This document shows, one piece after another, positions 1 through 9,300 of a stretch of 64,000 nt of DNA (its first letter is position 1; every line of letters begins with the position of its first letter). This stretch comes from Zhongshania aquimaris (GTDB taxonomy: Bacteria; Pseudomonadota; Gammaproteobacteria; Pseudomonadales; Spongiibacteraceae), in contig NZ_JAHWDQ010000001.1 of the NCBI RefSeq assembly GCF_019312595.1, positions 1,676,926-1,740,925 on the forward strand. Reading direction: 5' to 3'. The position numbers were made by a program, and so were the translations under genes. The notes beneath the pieces are model-generated. The model was not told the DNA's origin. It saw nothing but the letters and a program-made list of their open reading frames with translations, and did not search any database.

Positions 1-192
1 AAAACCAATCTCTAGCACCACCGGCGCTACGCGCCCAAATGTGTGCTCAAAACTTTGCATACCGCTACTGCGCTGCAGGCCTAATTCAGCCAGATTGATT
101 TCATAGGCGCGGCGCTGGCCGTCAGTCATTCTACCGGTGCGAAGAACAAAACTCTTAATCTTGCGTCGGATGGGTGCGGCATTCTCAGTCAT
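1..192 (-). CDS. trmB: tRNA (guanine-N7-)-methyltransferase TrmB, N-terminal part
   Basis: This frame reads off the left edge, so only the first 64 codons are present. The protein begins MTENAAPIRRKIKSFVLRTG and continues through a stretch ending FGRVAPVVLEIGF. That is the typical N-terminus of TrmB followed by the start of its SAM-binding motif I. The family methylates N7 of G46 in the variable loop of tRNAs. The ATG overlaps the stop of the DUF423 gene (TAATG), so the two are probably translated together. TrmB near DUF423 and rpoH matches the order in pseudomonads. Catalytic residues lie outside the window. Confidence 0.85.
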   Translation of the reverse strand, partial: MTENAAPIRRKIKSFVLRTGRMTDGQRRAYEINLAELGLQRSSGMQSFEHTFGRVAPVVLEIGF

Positions 193-587
193 TACATTGC
201 TTTCCACGCTGAATAGGCCAAACACGCCCAAGCCACTAAAAACATTAAGCCTCCGATTGGGGTAATTGCACCCAACCAGCGTGTGCCGGTTAATGCCAAG
301 GCGTATAAGCTGCCGCTGAATACCAGCACGCCCACAAAGAACAGCACAGCCGATATTTTTAATGACGTATGCTGAACACCGATGTGCATTAGCACCCCAA
401 CAATTAATAGTGCGAAGCAGTGATAGAAATGGTACTGAACGGCGGTTTGATAAACCGCCATCATGTCCGCAGACAAACTCGCCTTTAATCCGTGGGCGCC
501 AAAGGCACCCAAGCCAACCGCAAGAAATCCAAGAATCGCCGCTAGCAAAAGTGTTAGGGATGCCATATGTCTGCCCAGATTATCCAT
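192..587 (-). CDS. DUF423 family small inner-membrane protein
   Basis: A 131-residue hydrophobic protein with about four predicted membrane segments. It carries the family signature GLGAFGAHGLK near residues 26-36, and QYHFYHCFALL further on. This is the DUF423 (YgdD-like) family, whose biochemical role is not established. The start could be residue 1 or Met8 (position 566), which has a slightly better upstream purine stretch; both are weak. It lies between rpoH and trmB and its stop overlaps the trmB start, so it is likely cotranscribed with trmB. The rpoH terminator separates it from rpoH. Confidence 0.85.
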   Translation of the reverse strand: MDNLGRHMASLTLLLAAILGFLAVGLGAFGAHGLKASLSADMMAVYQTAVQYHFYHCFALLIVGVLMHIGVQHTSLKISAVLFFVGVLVFSGSLYALALTGTRWLGAITPIGGLMFLVAWACLAYSAWKAM

Positions 588-670
588 TAATGGCCGCTAT
601 TGTACGGATCTCCGCGGTCTTAAAAAAGCCGGCTGTCGAAGTGCACGGGAATTAAAGGCTTAAAAATGCA

Positions 671-693
671 AAAGCCCCGCAGTGCGGGGCTTT
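671..693 (-). terminator. Rho-independent terminator after rpoH
   Basis: Perfect inverted repeat: AAAGCCCCGC, a 3-nt loop, then GCGGGGCTTT. It lies about 30 nt beyond the rpoH stop. On the minus strand it is followed by TGCATTTTTA. The AAA/TTT flanks mean it could work in both directions. Confidence 0.85.
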
Positions 694-721
694 AATTGCA
701 ACTTAAACAGAGTATTTAGAG

Positions 722-1570
722 CTAAGCTTCCATGGCTACGCGCAGCTTTTTCATCGCCGCTTGCTCTAGCTGGCGAATACGCTCAGCTGACACCCCATAG
801 CGATCTGCCAAATCGTGCAAGGTCGCCTTATTGTCAGTTAACCAGCGGCTCTGCAGAATATCGCGGCTGCGCTCGTCGAGATCAGACAATGCCAAAGACA
901 GGCTCTGGTGGTTGCTCTCTTCCAGATTGTCAGACTCCAGTAGTAAAGCAGGGTCTGCACTGTGATCTTCAAGATAGTGAACCGGTGCAACTGGACCGCG
1001 CTCGTCGTCAGTGTCAGCATCAAAACCCACATCAACGGAGCTCAAACGCCCTTCCATTCTACGTACTTCCGCTACATCGACGCCTAGATCCGCAGCAACA
1101 GAGTGCACTTCATCATTGCTCAACCAAGACAGCTCTTTCTTTGCGCTGCGTAAATTAAAGAACAATTTGCGCTGTGCCTTGGTGGTAGCGATTTTCACAA
1201 TGCGCCAGTTGCGCAAAACGTACTCGTGAATCTCAGCTTTAATCCAGTGGACAGCAAATGACACCAAGCGGACGCCTTTTTCGGGGTCAAAACGCTTAAC
1301 GGCCTTCATTAAACCGACATTGCCTTCTTGGATTAGGTCAGCTTGCGCCAAACCATAGCCTTTATAACTCTTGGCAATATGCACCACGAAGCGCAGGTGC
1401 GACATAACTAACTGGCGCGCAGCATCTACACTATCGTGGTAAAAAAGATCTTCCGCCAGCTCACGCTCACGCTCTGCGCTAAGCACAGGGATGCTGCCAA
1501 CTGACTGAATATATGCAGAGAGATCACCACCCGGTACAAGCTGTTGTATCGGCTGTAAATGACTACTCAT
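722..1570 (-). CDS. rpoH: RNA polymerase sigma factor RpoH (sigma-32)
   Basis: Heat-shock sigma factor of 282 residues (E. coli 284). Region 1.2/2.1 starts near [14 protein letters not shown]. Region 2 includes [19 protein letters not shown]. The RpoH box appears as QRKLFFNLR, and the region 4.2 helix-turn-helix ends the protein ([17 protein letters not shown]). The chosen ATG at 1570 is preceded by AGGAGG with ideal spacing; a longer in-frame extension to 1663 has no support. It lies 99 bp downstream of ftsX, the conserved gammaproteobacterial position. That gap probably holds its own promoter, but I could not call -35/-10 elements with certainty. Confidence 0.97.
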   Translation of the reverse strand: MSSHLQPIQQLVPGGDLSAYIQSVGSIPVLSAERERELAEDLFYHDSVDAARQLVMSHLRFVVHIAKSYKGYGLAQADLIQEGNVGLMKAVKRFDPEKGVRLVSFAVHWIKAEIHEYVLRNWRIVKIATTKAQRKLFFNLRSAKKELSWLSNDEVHSVAADLGVDVAEVRRMEGRLSSVDVGFDADTDDERGPVAPVHYLEDHSADPALLLESDNLEESNHQSLSLALSDLDERSRDILQSRWLTDNKATLHDLADRYGVSAERIRQLEQAAMKKLRVAMEA

Positions 1571-1669
1571 TGCACATCCTCCTAGAATTTGTTGATGAAT
1601 CGCAGTTTTACACCGCTGCTTATTAGAGTACCAAACGCAGTAAAGTTCAAGTACCCAGCCCAAATGGCG

Positions 1670-2701
1670 CTAGCGCGGCTCAATTGCACGCAGTTCTCGC
1701 CCCACCACCAGCCACGCACCCAGCAGGCCTAACAGCGACGCAAATAACCACAGTAATATAGTATCTATAAAGCCTAAACCCAATAGGTGGAAGTCACTCT
1801 GGTAAGAAAGCGACAAATCGGCAATCGGCCCGCGCAGCCACAACAGCCCGCTTTGCACTAAAAGCCACGCCATCAATCCACCGCCTAAGCCATACCACAG
1901 GCCCGTATACAAAAAGGGCCTACGCACAAAGGCATTGGTGCCACCGACCAGCTTAACCACTAGAATTTCGTCGCGCCGCCCCTCAATCGCCAATTTAATG
2001 GTGTTGCCAATGATAAGGAGCACACCCACTGCCAGCATCGCAGCCAGCGCCAAGGTTAAACGTCGACCTAGCTCTGTGATGCGATTGAGGCGCTGCAGCC
2101 ACTCCATATCGAGTTTAGCGAGGTCGACCTCAGCCAGCTGACTAAGCTCGGCCTGCAAGACCGTGACGGCATCGGCAGACACATTGGCTTCCCGCGGGGT
2201 TACTACGATCAAACCCGGTAGCGGATTGGTGTCGAGCTGATCGAGTACATCACCAAAGCCCGAGCTGGCGCGAAACTCATCCAAGGCACTGGCGGGAGAG
2301 ACATATTCTGCCGAAAGCACTGCCTCGCGCTCCGCGATATTACGCCGCAAACCTTCGCCTTGCTCAGCGCTGACAGAGGGCTTTAAAAACAAAGAAATAC
2401 GGGCAGCGCCTTCCCAGCCATCACTCACCGCATCAATATTATTCAACCCTATATACAAGCCCGCTGGTAATGCGAGGGCAATGGCAATTACCAGGGTCGT
2501 CATCAATGAGGTCGCAGGTCGCGCTACCAAGCGCCGCAGACTATCCAGCGCCACTTGCTGGTGATGGCTGCGGTAGCCCGCAAAGCGATCACCGATACTG
2601 GTTTTGTGCTTGCGCGCGCCCTTAACGTCCTTTTTACCCGGTGGCGCTGTTAGCTTGCCCAAACGACGCTTGTTCATTTTGTTCTGCTTATTCGGGGACA
2701 T
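1670..2701 (-). CDS. ftsX: Cell division protein FtsX
   Basis: Membrane partner of the FtsE ATPase. The FtsEX complex sits at the divisome and controls septal peptidoglycan hydrolases. The 343-residue protein has a basic cytoplasmic N-terminus, a first membrane span near residues 65-90, and a periplasmic domain containing SVSAEQGEGLRRNIAEREA. Three further spans form the FtsX/MacB permease domain, with the typical EGRRDEILVVKLVGGTNAFV motif. The ATG at 2701 follows GGGGGAG and overlaps the ftsE end by 14 nt; a GTG one codon earlier is possible. It is in an operon with ftsY and ftsE. Confidence 0.95.
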   Translation of the reverse strand: MSPNKQNKMNKRRLGKLTAPPGKKDVKGARKHKTSIGDRFAGYRSHHQQVALDSLRRLVARPATSLMTTLVIAIALALPAGLYIGLNNIDAVSDGWEGAARISLFLKPSVSAEQGEGLRRNIAEREAVLSAEYVSPASALDEFRASSGFGDVLDQLDTNPLPGLIVVTPREANVSADAVTVLQAELSQLAEVDLAKLDMEWLQRLNRITELGRRLTLALAAMLAVGVLLIIGNTIKLAIEGRRDEILVVKLVGGTNAFVRRPFLYTGLWYGLGGGLMAWLLVQSGLLWLRGPIADLSLSYQSDFHLLGLGFIDTILLWLFASLLGLLGAWLVVGRELRAIEPR

Positions 2702-3368
2702 CACTATCTCCCCCTGCCGTCACCAACTGCCCATTGCGCAAGGTCAGTAGCCGATATGGCATGCGTGCTATCAGCCCCAAATCATGGGTGGCAATGAGCA
2801 CCGTTACGCCGACCTGCTTGAACTGCTCAAACAAGTGCATAATTTCTGCTGACAATTGCGGATCGAGGTTACCAGTCGGTTCATCAGCAAGTAATAAGGC
2901 GGGCTTGTTCACCACAGCGCGGGCAATACCCACTCGCTGCTGCTCACCGCCAGAAAGCGTAATAGGGTTTTTGCGCTCTTTGTCCAGCAAGCCCACTTTA
3001 TCTAAAGCTGCCCGAACACGGCGGCCTACATCGCGATGCCCATAACCGGCAATAATCAGCGGCAGGGCGACGTTGTCGTATACCGAGCGATCAAACAATA
3101 ATTGGTGATTCTGAAATACCACCCCCACCTCGCGTCGCACCTCTGGAATACGACGCGCCGGCAAGCGTGATAAATTGCGGCCACCGACAATCACCTGACC
3201 CGAGCTCGCGCGCTCCATGACCATAATCAGCTTTAGCAAGGTGCTTTTACCGGCGCCACTGTGGCCGGTTAAAAACCGCATTTCGCCACGGGGAATATGA
3301 AAGCTCAGGTTAGTGAGCGCTTCATAACCGCCTTCGTAACGCTTGCAAACCTGATCAAATTCAATCAT
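2688..3368 (-). CDS. ftsE: Cell division ATP-binding protein FtsE
   Basis: ABC-type ATPase of the FtsEX complex, 226 residues from the chosen start. Walker A is GHSGAGKST, the ABC signature is LSGGEQQRVGIARA, Walker B is LLLADEPTG, and the H-loop is ATHD. The ATG at 3368 overlaps the ftsY stop as ATGA, which favours it over the ATG five codons upstream and gives the family-typical start MIEF. The gene is translationally coupled to ftsY and ftsX. Confidence 0.97.
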   Translation of the reverse strand: MIEFDQVCKRYEGGYEALTNLSFHIPRGEMRFLTGHSGAGKSTLLKLIMVMERASSGQVIVGGRNLSRLPARRIPEVRREVGVVFQNHQLLFDRSVYDNVALPLIIAGYGHRDVGRRVRAALDKVGLLDKERKNPITLSGGEQQRVGIARAVVNKPALLLADEPTGNLDPQLSAEIMHLFEQFKQVGVTVLIATHDLGLIARMPYRLLTLRNGQLVTAGGDSDVPE

Positions 3369-4480
3369 TGCTTTTGCTGCCACCCAAATAAGGCACCGAC
3401 AAACTCATTAGCGCGGAAGGGCCGTAAATCTAAAATACCTTCGCCAACGCCGATGAAACGAATTGGAATTCCAAGCTGTTTGCTAATCGCAAAAACGATA
3501 CCGCCCTTGGCCGTGCCATCCAGCTTGGTTAAGGTTAAACCGGTGACCCCAACCGCCTGCTGAAAATGCTTAGCCTGCGACAGTGCGTTTTGACCGGTAC
3601 CGGCATCCAGTACCAACATCACTTCATGAGGCGCATCGGGGTCAAGCTTTTTAAGCACCCGAACGACCTTCTTCAATTCTTCCATCAGATTGTCTTTGTT
3701 GTGCAGGCGGCCGGCGGTGTCGGCAATTAAAATATCAACATCTCTTGCCTGTGCAGCCTGCAAGGCGTCAAACAATACCGATGCGCTATCCGCCCCAGTG
3801 TGCTGTGCAATCACAGGGACCTCATTGCGCTCGCCCCACACTTGAAGCTGCTCCACCGCTGCGGCACGAAAGGTATCGCCCGCCGCCAACATAACCGAGC
3901 GGCCGCCGGCCTGAAACTGCTTGGCCAACTTGCCGATGGTTGTGGTTTTACCCACGCCGTTAACACCCACCATCAAGATCACATAGGGCTTATCACTAAT
4001 GGGGATGACTAGCTCTTCCTCAGCCGAGGCGAGCATAGCGCTCAACTCTTCTTGCAAAGCCACATACAGGGCTTCTGGATCATTCAATTCTTTGCGCGAC
4101 ACTCGGCTAGTCAGGCTAGCAATAATTTGCTGAGTTGCATCGACGCCAACATCCGCCATCAGCAAATGGGTTTCGATTTCTTCCAGCAGCTCATCATCAA
4201 TTTCCTTGCGACCGAGAAACAAATTGGCCATGCCTTCGCCTAGCTGCGCGCCGGTCTTACTGAGGCCTTCGCGGAAGCGAACCAGCAAGGACGCCTGCTC
4301 TTCTGGCGACAATTCAAGGTGCTGCCACGGGGCGATCTCGGCATCGTCGATAAAGCCTTCAGCCGCCGCCAGTGCCGCCTGATCCTCTTCCGAGCCAATG
4401 AATGACTCTTTAAAACGGGCAAATAAGCCCTTCTTTTTTTGTTCCGATTCTAGTTCAGAGGGCGTGGCGTTATCTGTCAT
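3365..4480 (-). CDS. ftsY: Signal recognition particle receptor FtsY
   Basis: SRP receptor GTPase that docks ribosome–SRP complexes at the inner membrane. Of 371 residues, roughly 1-70 are the acidic, poorly conserved A domain and the rest is the NG domain. The G1 loop GVNGVGKTT is at about residues 172-180. DTFRAAAVEQL, DTAGR, the TKLDG G4 motif and the C-terminal GVGEGILDLRPF are all present. It is the first gene of ftsY-ftsE-ftsX(-rpoH), divergent from rsmD across an 88-bp gap that must carry both promoters. Confidence 0.97.
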   Translation of the reverse strand: MTDNATPSELESEQKKKGLFARFKESFIGSEEDQAALAAAEGFIDDAEIAPWQHLELSPEEQASLLVRFREGLSKTGAQLGEGMANLFLGRKEIDDELLEEIETHLLMADVGVDATQQIIASLTSRVSRKELNDPEALYVALQEELSAMLASAEEELVIPISDKPYVILMVGVNGVGKTTTIGKLAKQFQAGGRSVMLAAGDTFRAAAVEQLQVWGERNEVPVIAQHTGADSASVLFDALQAAQARDVDILIADTAGRLHNKDNLMEELKKVVRVLKKLDPDAPHEVMLVLDAGTGQNALSQAKHFQQAVGVTGLTLTKLDGTAKGGIVFAISKQLGIPIRFIGVGEGILDLRPFRANEFVGALFGWQQKQ

Positions 4481-4568
4481 GCGGGTATTTAAATTCCGAG
4501 GTAAGGTTTACAGCAAAAATAAAAGCCTTATCCTACCATTTCTCTGAGTAACTGGCACCGGAATACCC

Positions 4569-5153
4569 ATGCGCAAACCGCAAGGCCATCACAGTAAACA
4601 AGCACAAGGCATGCTGAGAATCATTGGCGGGCAGTGGCGCAGCAGAAAACTGCACTTTCAAGCGGCGGAAGGACTTCGCCCGACCAGTGATCGAATTCGC
4701 GAAACGCTCTTCAATTGGCTAGGCCCTCATCTCCACGGCGCAAACTGCCTCGACCTATTCGCTGGCTCCGGCGCACTAGGACTAGAGGCCCTGTCCCGCT
4801 ACGCGGCCCACTGCGATTTTGTCGAAACCGACACCATCACTTGCCGGCAAATACATGAACACCTCGGCACCCTAAAATGCACGACAGCGTCCGTACACTG
4901 CCAAACCGCAGAGGCCTATCTTGCCAACACAGCGCTAAATCACCGTGTTATCTTTTTGGATCCACCATTTCATAAAGATTTACTGGCCCCGACCATCGCG
5001 GCCCTCGGGCGCAAAACTTTGCCAAATGACACCCTTATTTACATTGAGACCGCCACCGACGAGTCACTCCCCGCACTGCCGAGCAACTGGCGCATCGACA
5101 AAGACAAACAAGCTGGAAATGTGAGCTACCGCTTAATTTCTGTCCATGACTAA
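4569..5153 (+). CDS. rsmD: 16S rRNA (guanine(966)-N(2))-methyltransferase RsmD
   Basis: SAM-dependent methyltransferase of the small-subunit rRNA, 194 residues. It shows the RsmD start RIIGGQWRSRKL, then GLRPTSDRIRETLFNWL, SAM motif I DLFAGSGALGLEALSR, and the catalytic loop as DPPF. The first ATG gives a short basic N-terminus like that of the E. coli protein. Divergence from ftsY is a conserved arrangement. Confidence 0.95.
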   Translation: MRKPQGHHSKQAQGMLRIIGGQWRSRKLHFQAAEGLRPTSDRIRETLFNWLGPHLHGANCLDLFAGSGALGLEALSRYAAHCDFVETDTITCRQIHEHLGTLKCTTASVHCQTAEAYLANTALNHRVIFLDPPFHKDLLAPTIAALGRKTLPNDTLIYIETATDESLPALPSNWRIDKDKQAGNVSYRLISVHD

Positions 5154-5254
5154 AGGCAATCTGGGCATAAACGCAGCGCGACAACACCATTAATAAAATT
5201 GAACGCCCGCAGGTTTTTCACTGCACGCAATTTTAAAACGTGGCCGATTGACCA

Positions 5255-5704
5255 TTATGAACTGCGAATACGCCTAAACAGGTTCTCAAGAAAAATCACG
5301 AGTGCAAAAATCGGCAAGGTTCCCGGAATATAAAAGCCATAAACCACAAAAGCTTCTAGGCCCGTTTCTGGAACAATTAGGCGCCTGGCAATAAATAGCG
5401 CGTTGATAATCGGCCCAATAATATTGGCATAGCAACCCAACACCAAAAGCCAACGGGCCACCGTCATAGACCTCGCACCATGCTCAAACTTTAGCCATAC
5501 ACCGGCGATTGCAAGGACTAGCAAGCCGTTGAGAATGCCTTCCATATGCGCAAATCGCCAGGCGCCATATGCGCCGGAGCCAACGTCCGTCGTGGCCGCC
5601 GCATAGGAAAATCCTATACCCGATAGCAAGCCGAGAAATAAAATAACAATCCCGTGAAATGCCAGCCGCGTTTGCTGCGCACTTTGTTCGCAAGATTCAA
5701 GCAT
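5255..5704 (-). CDS. Small membrane protein resembling styrene-oxide isomerase
   Basis: A 149-residue integral membrane protein with about four spans. The segment RFAHMEGILNGLLVLAIAGV near residues 50-70 resembles the RAH…LNG motif of styrene-oxide isomerase (StyC), and HG near residue 18 matches that family's N-terminus. Styrene-oxide isomerase rearranges epoxides to aldehydes in the membrane. Activity here is an inference; relatives of unknown function are common. The RBS AAGGA stands ideally before the ATG. The gene begins 27 nt after the deazaflavin-oxidoreductase gene and probably shares its transcript. Confidence 0.55.
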   Translation of the reverse strand: MLESCEQSAQQTRLAFHGIVILFLGLLSGIGFSYAAATTDVGSGAYGAWRFAHMEGILNGLLVLAIAGVWLKFEHGARSMTVARWLLVLGCYANIIGPIINALFIARRLIVPETGLEAFVVYGFYIPGTLPIFALVIFLENLFRRIRSS

Positions 5705-5731
5705 CGTCTTTCCTTTATTTTTATTATTTCT

Positions 5732-6226
5732 TTAATTTTCGCAGCAAATGAAAACCGGAATATCGCGATCAGTGCGAGCTTGGTATTCATCAAAATCAGG
5801 GTAGAGGCTTAATAGATGCGGCCACAATTCTCGTTTTTCGTCGTCGCTTGCCTGGCTGGCAACATACGAGCGCTGGTCACCACCAACCATAATGTCGATC
5901 TCTGGATTAGCCGCAATATTAAAATACCACTGCGGGTGCTTTTCCATCCCTCCCTGCGACGCCACCAACAACTTTTTGTCACCCCAGGGCAGATGTATGA
6001 GAGCAATCTCTCGCCGCTCACCACTCTTACGCCCAATCATCCCGACAATACAGATTGGGTAGCCACCCGGAAAATTCTTTAATAAGCGCCCATTGCTCTT
6101 TTTATAAACCCAGACATTGAATCGCGTGTAATGCTTCATCACCCGCTGAATAAGCCGCTGCCATTTCAGGGGAATCTCGTCGACGTCTTCGCGTCGGGTT
6201 TTCACGTAATCGAGTTTGCCAGACAT
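5732..6226 (-). CDS. Nitroreductase/deazaflavin-dependent (Ddn-like) oxidoreductase
   Basis: Of 164 residues, the C-terminal 110 have the split-barrel Ddn/DUF385 pattern: GRKSGERREIALIHLPWG, then LLVASQGG…HPQWYFNIAANP, then VASQASDDEKRELWPHL. The family binds F420 in actinobacteria, but some members use other flavins or have no known cofactor. No F420 synthesis gene is visible here. The start at 6226 (MSGKLDYVKTR) is chosen because residues upstream of it do not look like the family. It is probably cotranscribed with the isomerase-like gene after it. Confidence 0.8.
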   Translation of the reverse strand: MSGKLDYVKTRREDVDEIPLKWQRLIQRVMKHYTRFNVWVYKKSNGRLLKNFPGGYPICIVGMIGRKSGERREIALIHLPWGDKKLLVASQGGMEKHPQWYFNIAANPEIDIMVGGDQRSYVASQASDDEKRELWPHLLSLYPDFDEYQARTDRDIPVFICCEN

Positions 6227-6366
6227 ATTATTATTCTCACTAGTAACAACTAAGTGATAGTACCGGAGTTCCGTGGCGTAGAGAGTCATCCATCTGGAGG
6301 GGAAGGCAAAAACCTGCCACAGCGCCAGACTCGACGCTGAGGCAACTTAAAACGCCGCATACCAAT

Positions 6367-9300
6367 CTAACCGATCCAATTTGGCTTGCGGCGTAAATCT
6401 AGTGTGTGCGGGTATTCGCCTGGCGACTCTTCCGGCGGTGGCGCCATAGGCCGAGGTGGTTCAGGGAAAAACTCACGCACAGCATCAATATCCGGCCTTG
6501 GCGTATAGGGCCCCGGCGTATGCTGCACTGTACTGAAACGATTCCCCCTGCGAGACTCTGCCTCAAAGGCATTCACAGGGAAGGTTTCGTATGTTCGACC
6601 ACCGGGATGTGAAACATGATAGCTACACCCGCCCACCGAGCGACCTGTCCAAGTGTCTATCAAATCAAATACCAGCGGTGTATGCACACCAATAGTTGGG
6701 TGCAGTGCCGACGGTGGCGCCCAGGCGCGATAGCGAACACCGGCAACGTACTCGCCGTGTCGCCCAGTGTTAGCCAAGGGCACGCGACGACCATTACAGG
6801 CCAGCACGTAGCGGCTATCTGTTAAACCCGTTAGCTTTACTTGCAAGCGCTCAACCGACGAATCCACATAGCGCGCTGTACCAAAGCTACCGATTTCCTC
6901 ACCCAACACATTCCAAGGCTCCACCGCCCAACGCAGCTCGATTTCAATCTCGTCGAGTTTGACACGACCGTAGTGCGGAAAACGGAACTCTTCAAAAGGC
7001 AGCAGCCAATCCGCTTTAAAAGGATATCCTGCCCGCTCTAGATCGGCGACGACGTCCTTCATGTCCTGCCACAAATAGTGTGGCAACATAAATTTATCAT
7101 GCAGAGCCGTGCCCCAGCGAACCAGCGGCTTCTTATAGGGTTCGTTCCAGAATCGGGCAACCAAGGTGCGGATCAAAAGTGCTTGAACCAATGACATTCG
7201 ACTGTGAGGTGGCATTTCAAAACCACGAAACTCAAGTAAACCTAAACGCCCAGTCGCACTGCCCGGCGCATATAATTTATCAATACAAAATTCGGCACGA
7301 TGGGTGTTACCAGTGATATCAATAAGCAAATTGCGCATCAACCTATCCACCAACCAAGGCTGATCTGCCAGACCATCGGGCATTTGCTGGAAGGCAATTT
7401 CCATCTCGTACATCATTTCGTCTCGACCTTCATCGGCACGCGGCGCCTGGCTGGTCGGACCGATAAAGGCACTGGAAAAGATATACGATAAGCTTGGATG
7501 ATGCTGCCAAAACGTCACTAAGCTGCGCAGTAAATCAGGTCTCCGCAGAATCGGGCTATCACTCGGCGTTACTCCCCCCAAAGTAATATGGTTGCCACCA
7601 CCGGTACCGGTATGACGGCCATCGAGCATGAATTTTTCCGCCGCGAGACGAGACTCCCGCGCCGCCGAATACAGTTCGGTGGTGTTGTCCACCAACTCCC
7701 TCCAGCTAGAGGTAGGATGCACGTTCACCTCAATAACCCCAGGATCCGGCGTGACAAGCAGCTTTTGTATCCGCGGATCACGGGGAGGCTCATAGCCCTC
7801 CAGAATGATGGGCACATTTTGTTCTTTAGCCGTTTCTTCAATCGCGGCCACTAACTCAACATAGTGCTCAAGACTATGTAGTGGCGGCATGAATATATGT
7901 ATCTTTCCGCCTCTGGCCTCGATACACATCGCGGTGCGGATCAAAGGTTGAGCGTACTTTAACTTTTCTGCCACTGCTTTAGAGGCACTTTGCAAGCGCT
8001 GTGGCGTCGGGCTTCGGCTCTCATTGGGGAAGTGAATCTCTTGCCGCGCCTGCAACGGTCCACGCTCTTCAAATGGATCTCGATCCGGCTGCACTTCAGG
8101 TTCTTCTAGCTCAGGTAAATCTCCAAGCGGTAAACGTAAACCCATTGGCGAGTCACCCGGCGACAAAATAAGTCGCTCACGCTTTACGTTCCAAATGCTA
8201 CTTGCCCACTCGCCAGCTACCGGCTCCCAAGCCAGCGGCAAAATATAACCTGTAGGATCTTTAAAACCTTGCTCTAATAAGCGAGCCAAGCGGCGACGGC
8301 CTAAATCGTCACTGATCTTGGCGGCGAGAATATCAATATTCTTGGGTATTTTTTGTTCCTGCAAAAGATAATGCAAAGCGTCTTCATAAGCCGGCTGCAC
8401 GTAATCCAAGGCCAAACTTAATTTGTCAACCAAGCCCAGTGCAAACTGCTCAGACGTCGCCACATTGTGGCCATAATCCTTGTCTACCCGCGCCAAAAGT
8501 TCAGGGTTAGTCCACAGCGGCTCATCGTCTTTGCGCCAGAATAATCCGAGGGCCCAGCGCGGCACCTCTTCACCCGGATACCACTTCCCCTGCCCATAAT
8601 GTAACAAGCCTTGCGGTGCGAAGTGATTGCGCAATTTTAAGAGCAAGGTTTTTGCCAGGCTTAGCTTTTCAGCACCGAGGGCATCAATATTCCACTGCGC
8701 TGACTCCATATCATCGATGGAGACAAAGGTGGGCTCACCACCCATCGTCAGGCGCACATCGTTTGCTACCAGGTCTTTATCTACCTGTTCACCAAGCAGC
8801 AAAATATCCGCCCACTGATCATCGCTGTATGGCTTAGTGACCCTCGGATCTTCATGCACGCGTTCAACGACGTTGGAGTAGTCAAACTCAACTTCACACT
8901 CGTCGGTGAAACCTTCAATTGGTGCAGCAGATACGGGATCAGGAGTACAAGCCAAGGGGATATGTCCCTCGCTGGCAAACAAGCCCGACGTTGGATCAAG
9001 ACCTATCCAACCGGCGCCTGGAATATATACTTCGCACCACGCATGCAAATCGGTGAAGTCTTCCTCCGGACCACTAGGCCCATCGAGCGACTTTTCATCC
9101 GACGTTAGTTGCACTAAATACCCGGAGGCAAAGCGAGCAGCGATACCCAAATGCCTGAATAACTGTACTGCCAACCAAGCTGAATCTCGGCAGGAACCTT
9201 TCGCAAGCTCGAGTGTTTCCTCTGGCTCTTGCACACCGGGCTCAAAACGCAGGCAATATTCAATTTTCTTTTCGAGAACCTGATTCACCTCAACCAAAAA

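Noticed and set aside
682-1158. 158-codon open frame on the plus strand across rpoH
   Set aside because: It is antisense to the clear rpoH gene, has no family pattern and no RBS.
7588-7854. Plus-strand frames inside the transglutaminase gene
   Set aside because: They are antisense shadows of a well-supported 1120-codon gene.
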